Below, one piece after another: positions 1 through 8,833 of a DNA stretch of 64,000 nt. The position numbers and the translations under genes are program-made. Positions within the stretch are counted from its first letter, which is position 1. Each line of letters begins with the position of its first letter. A model generated the notes under the pieces. The model did not search any database, had not been told where the DNA came from, and was given only the letters and a program-made list of their open reading frames with translations. Origin of the DNA: Pacificibacter maritimus (GTDB lineage Bacteria; Pseudomonadota; Alphaproteobacteria; Rhodobacterales; Rhodobacteraceae); assembly GCF_003814915.1 (NCBI RefSeq), contig NZ_RKQK01000002.1:311184-375183 (forward strand). Reading direction: 5' to 3'.

Positions 1-430
1 CATTGTCTTTGTTGCGATCTCCAAGAATCCACGCCCAAATCACGCCAAGGTAGAACGTAATCTTTTCGATAAAACCTGCATCTTCAGCCAATACTGGCGC
101 GACCTCTTCTGTGACCTTCGGGGCGAAATCTATATCTTTGGTCCCGTCATCAATAATAATTTCAGTCGGCGGAAATACTTCATCCGTGATGATAAATTCA
201 CCCAATTCGCCTGTGCCACCTTTTGGAGCCTCAATGCGCGTTGGATCCAGCACGGGCCCATTTTTATTGGACTTGCCGCCAAAATACCCTGAATCAGATG
301 AATAAGCGTCCAAGTTGCTCGACACCGACGAGGAAATCGACGTTGAGATGCTCAATTGCATCGCCACAAGCACGACGACAACAAGCAAAGAACACACGCT
401 TGCAATGATACTGACCTTTGACTGAAACAC
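1..430 (-). CDS. Membrane-anchored protein of unknown function, 3' end cut by window edge
   Basis: An open frame runs from a GTG at 428-430 through the left edge (143 codons visible). The start is supported by GGAGAG (438-443) seven bases upstream. Residues 7-26 are one hydrophobic segment (SIIASVCSLLVVVVLVAMQL), so the protein is probably anchored by its N terminus with the rest outside the cytoplasm. A Ser-rich linker (about 28-45) and an acidic, Pro-rich middle follow, and a second hydrophobic stretch (FYLGVIWAWILGD) begins near the cut. I do not recognise a family. It is divergent from panC, with about 200 bases between the starts that must hold both promoters. Confidence 0.6.
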   Translation of the reverse strand, partial: MFQSKVSIIASVCSLLVVVVLVAMQLSISTSISSSVSSNLDAYSSDSGYFGGKSNKNGPVLDPTRIEAPKGGTGELGEFIITDEVFPPTEIIIDDGTKDIDFAPKVTEEVAPVLAEDAGFIEKITFYLGVIWAWILGDRNKDN

Positions 431-635
431 GAAAATGCTCTCCGAATAAATTATGTGTTTGATCCAAGAATCGCCTTCAAAAGTGGCGAGATCATGACCA
501 GCTTTTGGGTATAATATGAAATTTACCATGTTTTATCAGCGTAATTCGTAAAAATTCACGCATAGAGGATCCCTTGCCGTGCGCAAATTGCAAGGCTACT
601 GTCCGCGAAAGTTGAAGACGCGCAAAGGACATGCG

Positions 636-1484
636 ATGAAAATTTGCCGAACGAAATCCGCTTTACGTGAAGTCGTAAAAGAGTTTCGCGCACAGGGTGA
701 TACCGTGGGCTTGGTGCCAACAATGGGATATTTGCACCAAGGTCACATGACTTTGGTCAGCACAGCGCAATCTCAAACCGATCGCGTGATTGCGACGATT
801 TTTGTCAACCCTACCCAATTTGGCGATGAGGCAGATCTGGATGCATATCCGCGAGATGAAGCGCGCGATTTTGCTCTGCTTGAAGCCCAAGGTGTCGATG
901 TGGTTTTCGCGCCCTCTGTCGATGAAATGTATCACCCGAACAGACAGACCTCGGTGGAAACCGAACAGCTCGCCAATATGTTGATGGGTGCTCTACGCCC
1001 TGATCACTACAAAGGTGTCTGTACGGTGGTCAGTAAACTGTTCAACATCGCGCAGGCTGATAAAGCCTTTTTTGGGGAAAAAGACTATCAACAACTTTTG
1101 GTGATAAAAACGATGGTGCGCGACCTTGATATTCCTATCGATATCGTGGGCGTCCCAACGGTGCGCGAAGTCGATGGGTTGGCGATGTCATCGCGTAATG
1201 TGCGCCTGAGTCCAGAAGATCGCAAAGCCGCTTTAATCTTGAACAAAGCTCTCGCCTACGGTGACTACGAAGCATCAGACGGGCGCACAGCTGAGGATTT
1301 AGAAGCCGAACTACACAGCTTCATTTCGCGTGAACCGCGTGCAAAAATTGAAACCATTGATGTGCGTGATGCCACCAGCCTTGAGGTGCCGCAAGGCCAA
1401 ATTGATAGGGCTGTGGTGATCTTGCTCGCTGTGCGTTTCGGTGATGTATTATTGATTGATCAACGGGTCTGTGACCCAAGCTAA
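636..1484 (+). CDS. panC: Pantothenate synthetase
   Basis: Joins pantoate and beta-alanine with ATP to make pantothenate, the last step before CoA synthesis; cytoplasmic. The 282-residue product has the HIGH-like nucleotide motif [10 protein letters not shown] at 28-37, then [15 protein letters not shown] and the KMSKS-equivalent MSSRN, all in family order and at usual length. An in-frame GTG at 579 would add 19 residues that do not look like PanC; the ATG at 636 has AAAGGA six bases upstream and starts with the usual MKICRTK. It is followed after 32 bases by panB on the same strand, so the two pantothenate genes probably form an operon. Confidence 0.95.
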   Translation: MKICRTKSALREVVKEFRAQGDTVGLVPTMGYLHQGHMTLVSTAQSQTDRVIATIFVNPTQFGDEADLDAYPRDEARDFALLEAQGVDVVFAPSVDEMYHPNRQTSVETEQLANMLMGALRPDHYKGVCTVVSKLFNIAQADKAFFGEKDYQQLLVIKTMVRDLDIPIDIVGVPTVREVDGLAMSSRNVRLSPEDRKAALILNKALAYGDYEASDGRTAEDLEAELHSFISREPRAKIETIDVRDATSLEVPQGQIDRAVVILLAVRFGDVLLIDQRVCDPS

Positions 1485-1516
1485 AGACGGGCACAGGCCC
1501 CGAAAGGAGACATGTT

Positions 1517-2338
1517 ATGTCCACCCAAACCGAAGTTATCCGTCGCAATACTGTACCACAAATCGCCAGTCGCAAAGGCGCAGAGCCGATTGTGTCTTTA
1601 ACCTCTTATCACGCGCACACGGCCGCGATTGTAGATAAGTTTGCCGATTTCATTTTGGTTGGCGACAGCTTGGGGATGGTCATGCACGGAATGGAAAGCA
1701 CTGTCGGCGTGCCGCTTGATTTGATGATCATGCATGGCAAAGCTGTGGTGCGTGGCACGCAAAAAGCGTTGATCGTCGTTGATATGCCGTTTGGCACCTA
1801 CGAAGAAAGCCCCAACATGGCCTTTCGCAATGCCGCGAAAATCATGAAGGAAACGCAGTGCCAAGCGGTCAAACTTGAAGGCGGCGCGCGCATGGCTGAA
1901 ACGATCAAATTTTTGGTCGAACGCGGCATACCTGTGATGGCACATATCGGCCTGACACCACAGTCCAGTCACGTGATGGGCGGCTTCAAAACCCAAGGCC
2001 GTGACGAAGACACATGGCCTGCCCATATCGCAGATGCCAAAGCCGTGTCAGAGGCTGGCGCCTTCGCGGTTGTGGTTGAAGGCGTGGTAGAACCGCTTGC
2101 CGATCAAATCACCGCTGCGGTTGATATTCCGACCATTGGCATCGGCGCATCCGCAAAGTGCGATGGGCAAATCCTAGTGCTGGAAGACATGCTGGGGCTT
2201 AACCCTTGGGTGCCCAAGTTTGTCAAAAAATATGGCAATCTTGGCCTTATGATTGAACAAGCGGTCAGTGACTATGCCTCTGAGGTGAAAAACCGCAGTT
2301 TTCCAAGCGCCGAAAATATGTATCAGCCCAAGAAATAA
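1517..2338 (+). CDS. panB: 3-methyl-2-oxobutanoate hydroxymethyltransferase
   Basis: Adds a hydroxymethyl group from methylene-THF to ketoisovalerate, giving ketopantoate, the first committed step of pantothenate synthesis. The 273-residue sequence has the TIM-barrel signatures [10 protein letters not shown] and [11 protein letters not shown] (Mg-binding Asp), VKLEGG and [10 protein letters not shown], and ends with the [11 protein letters not shown]-like C terminus. The start has AAAGGAG before it with good spacing. panC is immediately upstream; panE, which reduces ketopantoate, is not in the window. Confidence 0.96.
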   Translation: MSTQTEVIRRNTVPQIASRKGAEPIVSLTSYHAHTAAIVDKFADFILVGDSLGMVMHGMESTVGVPLDLMIMHGKAVVRGTQKALIVVDMPFGTYEESPNMAFRNAAKIMKETQCQAVKLEGGARMAETIKFLVERGIPVMAHIGLTPQSSHVMGGFKTQGRDEDTWPAHIADAKAVSEAGAFAVVVEGVVEPLADQITAAVDIPTIGIGASAKCDGQILVLEDMLGLNPWVPKFVKKYGNLGLMIEQAVSDYASEVKNRSFPSAENMYQPKK

Positions 2339-2466
2339 CGCCCAACCGCGCGATATAATGACAGTGTGAGGGGTGGGTGCCGGCAAAAATTCCCCCTTGC
2401 ACGCAGCGCAAGTCTTCTCCAATTGTAACAAGCTTTGCTTCCAAAGCCGTCACAAAAGGAGTGACC

Positions 2467-2976
2467 ATGAAACATATTATTTTGCCAATTCTGGCTCTGT
2501 CTTTAGCGGCTTGCGCCCCAATGCCGCGTGCAAATCCCCTGTCGCGTGCTCAAGCTGATGCCCTGACACTCTCAGCGATTGAGGTCACAACGACAGGCGC
2601 CGCTTTCGAAAACCAGCGTGCGGCAGATTTCAGCACCCGTTTAGACCCCGATTTAACCGCGACCTTACAACGCGACTTTGCCGACCGTCTAAAGCCAAGC
2701 GGCGCAATTTTGACGGTCGATGTGGCGCGCCTCAATGTGGCCGACAGCGGCCGCACGGCTTTTGGTTGGGATCAATCAAAGTTGATCGGACAAGCGCGTT
2801 TAACCGATGCAACTGGCGCGGTTCTGGCAACCTACCCTATTCAGGTGAACGCAGGCCAAGCTGCAAAAACCCGCACGGGGGCATTGGTAAGCGCAGCCAT
2901 AGGCAGTTCTGAAAAGAATTATCTGAAACTCATCAAAACGTTTTCAGAAAATCTCTTGGAGCAAATTGAAGACTGA
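2467..2976 (+). CDS. Predicted outer-membrane or periplasmic lipoprotein
   Basis: The 169-residue product starts with a lipoprotein signal peptide (MKHIILPILALSLAAC), the lipobox being LSLAAC with Cys16 as lipid attachment site. The ATG at 2467 follows AAAAGGAGTGACC, a strong ribosome site; a longer in-frame start at 2377 is not needed and would bury the signal peptide. The mature part has no Cys and no motif I can name; it looks like a small mixed alpha/beta domain with a Gly/Ala-rich segment near the end (GALVSAAIGSS). A rho-independent terminator follows directly, so it ends its transcription unit. Confidence 0.75.
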   Translation: MKHIILPILALSLAACAPMPRANPLSRAQADALTLSAIEVTTTGAAFENQRAADFSTRLDPDLTATLQRDFADRLKPSGAILTVDVARLNVADSGRTAFGWDQSKLIGQARLTDATGAVLATYPIQVNAGQAAKTRTGALVSAAIGSSEKNYLKLIKTFSENLLEQIED

Positions 2977-2979
2977 TAA

Positions 2980-3014
2980 AAAGGCGGGTCCAGTGACCCG
3001 CCTTTGTTTGTTTG
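2980..3014 (+). terminator. Rho-independent terminator after the lipoprotein gene
   Basis: Perfect 11-bp stem (AAAGGCGGGTC at 2980-2990 with GACCCGCCTTT at 2995-3005), four-base loop CAGT, then a T-rich tail. It begins three bases after the stop codon. Confidence 0.9.
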
Positions 3015-3091
3015 TGCACAGATGAACGCGAAAGTCAGCAGTGTCACAGCGCAGTGTTCAGCGCTATCTTATCTCGCATAGGAGATGCAAC

Positions 3092-4006
3092 ATGACCTTT
3101 CGACCTGTAAAATCGATCACCCAAGCAAAACCCACCATGGAAGGCGCAGGTGTGCACCTGTACCGCGCCTTCGGGTTTCATAAGCCACGCGAATTCGATC
3201 CCTTTTTGCTGTTTGACGACTTTCGCAACGATGACCCAGAGAAGTTTGAACAGGGGTTTCCATGGCATCCGCATCGCGGCATCGAAACGATCACCTATGT
3301 TCTCGACGGTAAAATCGAGCATGGCGACAGCCTTGGCAACCGCGGCATTTTGGGCGCGGGCTCAGTGCAATGGATGACCGCAGGTTCTGGGATTATGCAC
3401 CAAGAAATGCCGCTCGCGAATGCGACTGGCCAAATGCACGGGTTTCAACTTTGGGCCAACCTGCCCTCTCGTCTAAAAATGACTGCGCCGCGCTATCAAG
3501 ACATCCAAGGCTCTGATATCCCTGTTATTATTGATGATGACGGCACCGCGGTTAAGATCGTTACGGGGTCATTTTGGGGCAAACGCGGCCCTGTCGATGG
3601 CATCGCAGCAGACCCGCTATACCTCGACATTTCCATCCCGCCGAATACACGCAAAACATTGCCCGTAGATACCTACGCCAATACCTTTGCCTATATTTTT
3701 GCGGGCCAAGGCAGCTTTCGCGATGCGTCAAACCCCTATGGTGTACGGGTGGAAAAAGAAGTGGCGGGTGAAGAAATCAACATTCGCGACATGACAGGCA
3801 ACCGCACTTTGGTGAACTTTGACACAGGCAGTGAAATCACAGTGCAATCTGGTCCTGATGGGCTGCGTTTTTTGCTCATATCAGGCCAACCTATTCAAGA
3901 ACCCGTTGCCTGGCACGGTCCGATTGTGATGAATACGCAAGCCGAGCTGAACCAAGCTATGAAAGACCTGCGAAACGGGACTTTCATCCAAGATCAACGA
4001 CACTAA
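3092..4006 (+). CDS. Pirin family protein
   Basis: Bicupin protein of 304 residues. The N-terminal cupin carries the pirin signature PWHPHRGIETITYVLDG, with the two metal-binding His of the family, followed by AGSGIMHQEMP, which supplies the other His and Glu ligands. A C-terminal pirin_C cupin ends the protein. Pirins are Fe(II)-binding proteins; some bacterial ones have quercetin dioxygenase activity or bind other enzymes, so the role cannot be read from sequence. The ATG at 3092 has TAGGAG before it; the upstream in-frame start at 3041 lacks one and adds non-family residues. It appears monocistronic. Confidence 0.9.
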   Translation: MTFRPVKSITQAKPTMEGAGVHLYRAFGFHKPREFDPFLLFDDFRNDDPEKFEQGFPWHPHRGIETITYVLDGKIEHGDSLGNRGILGAGSVQWMTAGSGIMHQEMPLANATGQMHGFQLWANLPSRLKMTAPRYQDIQGSDIPVIIDDDGTAVKIVTGSFWGKRGPVDGIAADPLYLDISIPPNTRKTLPVDTYANTFAYIFAGQGSFRDASNPYGVRVEKEVAGEEINIRDMTGNRTLVNFDTGSEITVQSGPDGLRFLLISGQPIQEPVAWHGPIVMNTQAELNQAMKDLRNGTFIQDQRH

Positions 4007-4029
4007 CACATCAGCCTCATTCAACAGAC

Positions 4030-4071
4030 CGCGCGGCAAGCCACCGAGAACCATTCGCAATTTGCCGCGCG
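4030..4071. other. Long GC-rich hairpin downstream of the pirin gene
   Basis: CGCGCGGCAA (4030-4039) and TTGCCGCGCG (4062-4071) form a perfect 10-bp inverted repeat around a 22-base loop, 24 bases after the pirin stop. There is no T-run after it, so it may be a 3'-end stabilising structure or a protein-binding site rather than a simple terminator. Confidence 0.5.
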
Positions 4072-4235
4072 ACGCCCCAAAATGACGTCTTGCAAGATTT
4101 AGTCACCTTCCCTTTTGAACAATCTACTGGCAAACTGCCTCAAATGCTCTAAATCGGGCATCAAGAGCAACGCAGTTTTCCTGCGATAATGTGTCGAACC
4201 CCTAGCAAAAAAGGGGAAATACAGGTCAGTACGTC

Positions 4236-4853
4236 GTGAAACCAATTGATTGTTATAATCGGGACGCTGTTTCAGCCCCATCGCGCATTTCTTTTAACGG
4301 GCTGCGCCAAGCCCTGCGCTGTGCCGTCCTGTGTACGCTTGTAGCTACCTCATTCGCGCCCCGTGTTGTTGCGCAAGACACAACGCCAGAAGCTTCTACC
4401 GCCCCAGAAACAAGTGCCAAAGAAATCAGAGGTACGGTCACCAATCTGCCTTTGCCGCGGTTTGTGTCACTCAAAGCTACTGAAGCCAATGCGCGCCGTG
4501 GACCTTCCTTAAGTCACCGCATTGATTGGGTGTTCAAATTGCGCGGCTATCCTTTGGAAGTGATCGCAGAATATGGCCATTGGCGGCGCGTTCGTGATTT
4601 TGAGGATGCTACAGGTTGGGTTCACTATTCCCTGATCTCAGGCGCACGCACGGCTTTAGTGCAGCACGAAACGGTTGATCTACATGCCCGCGCAGATCTG
4701 TCCAGCCGCCTTACAGCCCAAGCAGAAAAAGGCGCAGTCCTACGCCTGCTCGAATGTAATATCGAGTGGTGCAAAGCCTCTGCTGGTGGCCACAAAGGCT
4801 GGCTGAAAAAGACTGGGCTTTGGGGTGTGCGTCCAGATGAAATTCTTGAATAA
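4236..4853 (+). CDS. Exported protein with bacterial SH3-like domains
   Basis: 205 residues starting at GTG. The N-terminal hydrophobic stretch (AVLCTLVATSFAPRVVAQD) ends in a plausible signal peptidase site near AQD, so the protein should be periplasmic. After a low-complexity linker come two SH3-like repeats: one around LKATEANARRGPSLSHRI to WVHYSLISG, the other around DLHARADLSSRLTA to KGWLKKTGLWGV. The pattern of N/ARxGPS, followed by W and GWV, is typical of SH3_4/SH3_3 domains that bind cell-wall material. The ribosome site before this GTG is weak, so the start is less sure than the family. Confidence 0.75.
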   Translation: MKPIDCYNRDAVSAPSRISFNGLRQALRCAVLCTLVATSFAPRVVAQDTTPEASTAPETSAKEIRGTVTNLPLPRFVSLKATEANARRGPSLSHRIDWVFKLRGYPLEVIAEYGHWRRVRDFEDATGWVHYSLISGARTALVQHETVDLHARADLSSRLTAQAEKGAVLRLLECNIEWCKASAGGHKGWLKKTGLWGVRPDEILE

Positions 4854-4874
4854 ACACGTCTGAAAGGTAGCAGT

Positions 4875-5864
4875 TTGGAACTTATTAAATCTCCTTTGTC
4901 AGCACGCAACATGCCTTCTGGGTATAAATCCGCGGTTATCCACGCCTATGGCAGCTGGTTTGGTGCTTTGACGCAAAACAAGCATGATTTTTTCACCAAA
5001 CTCGCAACCATGCTAAAAAGCCATGATATCAAACCCCATTTGGTGGAAGGCAACAGTCGCACTTCAAAAGGCCTGCTGGCCGAAGATCATCTACACATCA
5101 TCGTTGGCGGCCCTGCGATGTATGGTGTGGGTATTTTGCATGCCTTTCCCTCGTACCTTTGGGGGTTTTGGTATTTTGATGAAATCGGAACGGGCTGGAA
5201 CAGCTCACTGCGCTTTGCACGCTACACAAAAGACGACATTGATCCTGAACATGCCGCGTTCTTTTTCAACGGTGTAACGGGCTATATGCTGCGTGAAAAC
5301 GTATCGAAGCTGCGCCAAGAACCGCGAATGGATGCGCCTTTACGCCCGTCAACCGCAGTGATTTTTTGCCAACCAAATAAAACCACTCAACCGCGTCACA
5401 ATTTTTTATCCACCGAGCAAATGATCGAAACAGCTGCTAAGTTCGATAGAGACGCAGTGGTTTATGTAAAGCCCCACCCGCAACAGACAAAGGTGGGCCG
5501 ACTGCGTACCTTGGAAGTCTGTGAAGACTACCCCAATGTCAAAACTTCAGATGCATCGATCCATGATTTGATCGAATCTGCGCGCGTCGTGATTACGCAG
5601 AATTCAACGACGGGTTTCGAAGCATTGATGCAGCGAAAACCTGTGATTACCTGTGCAAAGTCCGATTATTGGCATGCGACATTGACCCCAAAGTCCGTAG
5701 CTGATTTAGAAGCCGCGATTGAATTCGGGCCCGAAACCATGCGCGATTTCGATTTCGAAGGGTACTTTCACTGGTTTTTGGAAAAACATTGCCTAGAGCC
5801 AACCAAAGACAATTTTTCTGATCGGGCATGGCAGCGCATTCGAGACAAACTGATGCTGCCTTAA
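4875..5864 (+). CDS. Capsule-polysaccharide-synthesis-like glycosyltransferase homologue
   Basis: 329 residues starting at TTG, with AAGG (4864-4867) seven bases upstream; the next start is ATG 4911. The C-terminal half has the GT-B type signatures of the KpsC/KpsS (capsule_synth) group: VYVKPHPQQTK, then HDLIESARVVITQNSTTG with FEALMQRKPVITC, where a Ser/Thr-rich turn precedes the Glu. In that family the domain transfers Kdo in capsule linkers. No other capsule or LPS gene is nearby, so the substrate is unknown. It lies 21 bases after the SH3-like gene and may be cotranscribed with it. Confidence 0.65.
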   Translation: MELIKSPLSARNMPSGYKSAVIHAYGSWFGALTQNKHDFFTKLATMLKSHDIKPHLVEGNSRTSKGLLAEDHLHIIVGGPAMYGVGILHAFPSYLWGFWYFDEIGTGWNSSLRFARYTKDDIDPEHAAFFFNGVTGYMLRENVSKLRQEPRMDAPLRPSTAVIFCQPNKTTQPRHNFLSTEQMIETAAKFDRDAVVYVKPHPQQTKVGRLRTLEVCEDYPNVKTSDASIHDLIESARVVITQNSTTGFEALMQRKPVITCAKSDYWHATLTPKSVADLEAAIEFGPETMRDFDFEGYFHWFLEKHCLEPTKDNFSDRAWQRIRDKLMLP

Positions 5865-5890
5865 CGCCAAATATCGCGTAGGATAACGAC

Positions 5891-6763
5891 ATGACATCGC
5901 ATGCGCGCTTAAATATTTCTGCGGGGCTGGCCTCGGTTTCTGTTGCATTGATTTTGGTCGGAGCAAAGCTGTGGGCCTTTGAGCAAACCAGCGCACTTTC
6001 CATTGCAACATCTTTGGTCGATAGCGCCCTTGATCTCGCGATGGCTTTGGGCGGGCTTTGGGCCATTTATTACGCAGCGCGCCCTCCCGATGATGATCAT
6101 ACTTTTGGGCATACCTCCGCCGAAGATTTGGTGGCGCTGTCCCAATCTGTGCTGATCTTACTGTCGAGCGCATTTATTACCACCACTGCGCTGCGCAGAC
6201 TTTTTGTAAGTCCCGCCCCACGAATTCAGTCAGAATCAATCGGCCTAGGAGTTATGGTCTTTTCGATCGTGCTAACGCTGGGCTTGGTTTTGTGGCAAGG
6301 CAAAGTGGCGCGGCGCACAGGCTCCAAGGTCGTAGCCGCAGACAGTCTTCACTACATAGGCGACTTGATTCCCAACATCGGTGCGATTCTAGCGCTACTG
6401 GCCGCAAGGTTTTGGGATTGGCATAGTGTCGATAGTATCGTCGCGCTGGGGGCTGCGGCCTATTTGGCTTATGGCGCGCATAAAATTGGCAGATCAGCAT
6501 GGGACGCTTTGATGGATCGCAGCGCCCCGCAAGATATGATTTCAGGCATAGAAGCATTGGCCATGGTTGAACCTGGCATTGACGGGTTTCATGATCTCAA
6601 AACGCGCACCGCTGGATCAATGGTTTTCGTCCATCTACACATTGAATTAGATGGCGACTTGCCGCTGAGGCAGGCCCATGACATCGGTAAATCACTGAAA
6701 GCCAAAATTTTACAGGCTTATCCGAATACCGATGTCATCATACACAAAGATGTTTCGCAGTAG
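5891..6763 (+). CDS. Cation diffusion facilitator (FieF-like) metal exporter
   Basis: Inner-membrane proton-coupled exporter of divalent metals such as Zn2+ or Fe2+. The 290-residue protein has six predicted membrane segments and a cytoplasmic C-terminal domain. Metal sites are visible: SLVDSALDL in TM2 (Asp for site A), DDDHTFGH in the first loop, and ADSLHYIGD in TM5 (A-D-x-x-H-x-x-x-D). The C-terminal domain shows VFVHLHIELDGD and the His near the end (VIIHKDV), fitting the dimeric metal-sensing domain. It starts 26 bases after the glycosyltransferase homologue and converges on the M3 peptidase gene, two bases away. Confidence 0.9.
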   Translation: MTSHARLNISAGLASVSVALILVGAKLWAFEQTSALSIATSLVDSALDLAMALGGLWAIYYAARPPDDDHTFGHTSAEDLVALSQSVLILLSSAFITTTALRRLFVSPAPRIQSESIGLGVMVFSIVLTLGLVLWQGKVARRTGSKVVAADSLHYIGDLIPNIGAILALLAARFWDWHSVDSIVALGAAAYLAYGAHKIGRSAWDALMDRSAPQDMISGIEALAMVEPGIDGFHDLKTRTAGSMVFVHLHIELDGDLPLRQAHDIGKSLKAKILQAYPNTDVIIHKDVSQ

Positions 6764-6765
6764 GC

Positions 6766-8781
6766 TTACGCCAATCCGCGCCCTTTCAGCATCGCCTCAG
6801 GGCCAGGCATCCGCCCACGAAAGGCGGTGTAAAGCGCTTCGGCATCAGCAGATCCACCTGTCGACAGAATATGCGTTTCCAGACGTTTGGCTGTCTCGGC
6901 GTCAAAGGCACCAGCCTCTTTGAAGGCGTCGAAAGCATCGGCATCCATCACTTCGGACCACATGTAGGAATAGTACCCACATGAGTATCCATCGCCCGCA
7001 AAGACATGTTGGAAATGCGGCGCTTCGTGGAACATCGTTGTCGCATGCGGCATGCCCAATTGATCCAAAGTTTGCGCTTGTGATTGCATCGGATCGCTGG
7101 GCGCATCGCCGTCATGAAAATTCAGATCAGTCAAAGCAGAAGCCACATATCCAACCGTTGTATAGCCCTGATCATAGGTTTGAGCGTTCAGCAAACGTTG
7201 CAACATATCGGCAGGCATTGGCGCGCCTGTGTCTGCATGTGTCGCGAATTCTTCAAGCACTTCGGGGACTTCCAGCCAGTGCTCATAGAGTTGACTTGGC
7301 AATTCCACAAAGTCACGTGCAACGGATGTGCCAGAGATGCTTTCAAAGGTCACATTGGACAGCATTTGGTGCAAAGCATGCCCAAATTCGTGGAACAATG
7401 TGCGCGCATCATCATAGGATAAAAGATTGGGTTTATCCCCTGAAGCTTTGGCGAAGTTACAAACATTCAACACGATGGGTTTGGTATCACCCCCAAGTTT
7501 CTTTTGCGACCGCATCGCGGTACACCATGCGCCAGAGCGTTTCGATGAGCGCGCAAAATAATCTCCGATGAAGACTGCCAAATGTTCCCCATCGCGCGTG
7601 ACATTCCAGCCGCGCACATCCTCATGATACAGGGTTTCTTTAAGGGGCTCGAACTGCAAATTGAACAGACGTGTCGCGCAGGAAAACGCAGCCTCGATCA
7701 TACGATCCAACTGCAGATAAGGTTTCAATTCGGCTTCGTCCAAGTCATGTTCGATCTTGCGGCGTTTTTCAGAATAATACCGCCAGTCCCAAGGTTCCAA
7801 TGGTGCGGCAAAGCCATCTGCTACCAGCATCTTTTCCAAAATATCTGCGTCGCGCTCTGCAGCCTGCTTGGCGGGGCTCCAGACTTCCATCAACAAATCG
7901 CGCACCGCATCGGGTGTTTTCGCCATTTGAGTTTCAAGTTTGTACGTGGCAAAACTTTCATAGCCCAAAAGCTTCGCGCGCTCTTCGCGCAGCTTCAAAA
8001 TCTCGGCAGCATTGGCGCGGTTGTCGGTTTTGCCCCCGCGTGATCCACGCGACTTCCAAGCCTTAAACACCGCTTCGCGCAAATCACGGCGCGGTGAAAA
8101 TTGCAAGAAAGGCACAAACAACGACCGCGACGTGGTCAGGCATGGGCCATTCAGTTTTTTCGATGCCCCCGCCGAACGCATCGCGTCACAGACAAAATCA
8201 GGCAAGCCTTCAAGATCGTCCTCGGTCAGTTCCAAAAACCAGTCAGATTCATCGCTTAACAAGTTCTGTGAAAACTCTGTGCCCAAACTAGACAGCCGCG
8301 ATTTGACTTTGGCCATCCGAGCTTTGTCATCATCGGACAAAAGCGCACCAGAGCGCACAAAGCTGCGGCGCGTGAGCATCAAAACCCGCATTTGTTCATC
8401 GGTTAAACCAAGCTCATCGCGCTTATTCCAAAGCGTTTCAATACGCGCAAACAATGCGGCATTCGCTGTGATTTCGGATGAGTAATCCGACAGAATCGGA
8501 CCAAAATCGCGTTGCAAAGCTTCGCGCGCATCGTTGCTATCAGCCCCCGCTATCCCATAGAAGACGCCCAGCACCTTGGACAACAAATCTTCTGCTGTTT
8601 CCATGGCTTCAATGGTGTTTTCAAAGGTCGGGGGCTCAGGGTTTTCTGCAATTGCAGTGATTGCAGCCCTGCCTTGGTCTATGCCAGCATCAAACGCAGG
8701 TCGAAAGTGATCATCGGTGATGTCATCAAAAGGTGGCAGGTCGAACGCGGTGGTCCAAGGGCGCAAAAACGGGTTGGTCAT
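6766..8781 (-). CDS. M3-family zinc oligopeptidase (Dcp/OpdA type)
   Basis: Cytoplasmic metallopeptidase that degrades short peptides. At 671 residues it has normal length for Dcp/OpdA. The zinc motif FHEFGHALHQ lies at about residues 462-471, followed by GTSVARDFVELPSQ, the M3A segment containing the third ligand region, and GYSCGYYSYMWSEVMDADAF near the end, the substrate-gripping loop of the family. The ATG at 8781 has AAAGGAG before it, so a longer frame running back to 8862 is not used. Whether it is a dipeptidyl carboxypeptidase or an endo-oligopeptidase cannot be decided here. It is last in the coaBC-dut-thiF run, 52 bases after the previous gene. Confidence 0.9.
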   Translation of the reverse strand: MTNPFLRPWTTAFDLPPFDDITDDHFRPAFDAGIDQGRAAITAIAENPEPPTFENTIEAMETAEDLLSKVLGVFYGIAGADSNDAREALQRDFGPILSDYSSEITANAALFARIETLWNKRDELGLTDEQMRVLMLTRRSFVRSGALLSDDDKARMAKVKSRLSSLGTEFSQNLLSDESDWFLELTEDDLEGLPDFVCDAMRSAGASKKLNGPCLTTSRSLFVPFLQFSPRRDLREAVFKAWKSRGSRGGKTDNRANAAEILKLREERAKLLGYESFATYKLETQMAKTPDAVRDLLMEVWSPAKQAAERDADILEKMLVADGFAAPLEPWDWRYYSEKRRKIEHDLDEAELKPYLQLDRMIEAAFSCATRLFNLQFEPLKETLYHEDVRGWNVTRDGEHLAVFIGDYFARSSKRSGAWCTAMRSQKKLGGDTKPIVLNVCNFAKASGDKPNLLSYDDARTLFHEFGHALHQMLSNVTFESISGTSVARDFVELPSQLYEHWLEVPEVLEEFATHADTGAPMPADMLQRLLNAQTYDQGYTTVGYVASALTDLNFHDGDAPSDPMQSQAQTLDQLGMPHATTMFHEAPHFQHVFAGDGYSCGYYSYMWSEVMDADAFDAFKEAGAFDAETAKRLETHILSTGGSADAEALYTAFRGRMPGPEAMLKGRGLA

Positions 8782-8833
8782 AGGGATCTCCTTTGAGATC
8801 AAGCTATGCATGCGCAAGGGAAAGTAAAAGAGT

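Noticed and set aside
579-635. Longer panC start at GTG 579
   Set aside because: The extra 19 residues do not match PanC and the ATG at 636 has a better ribosome site.
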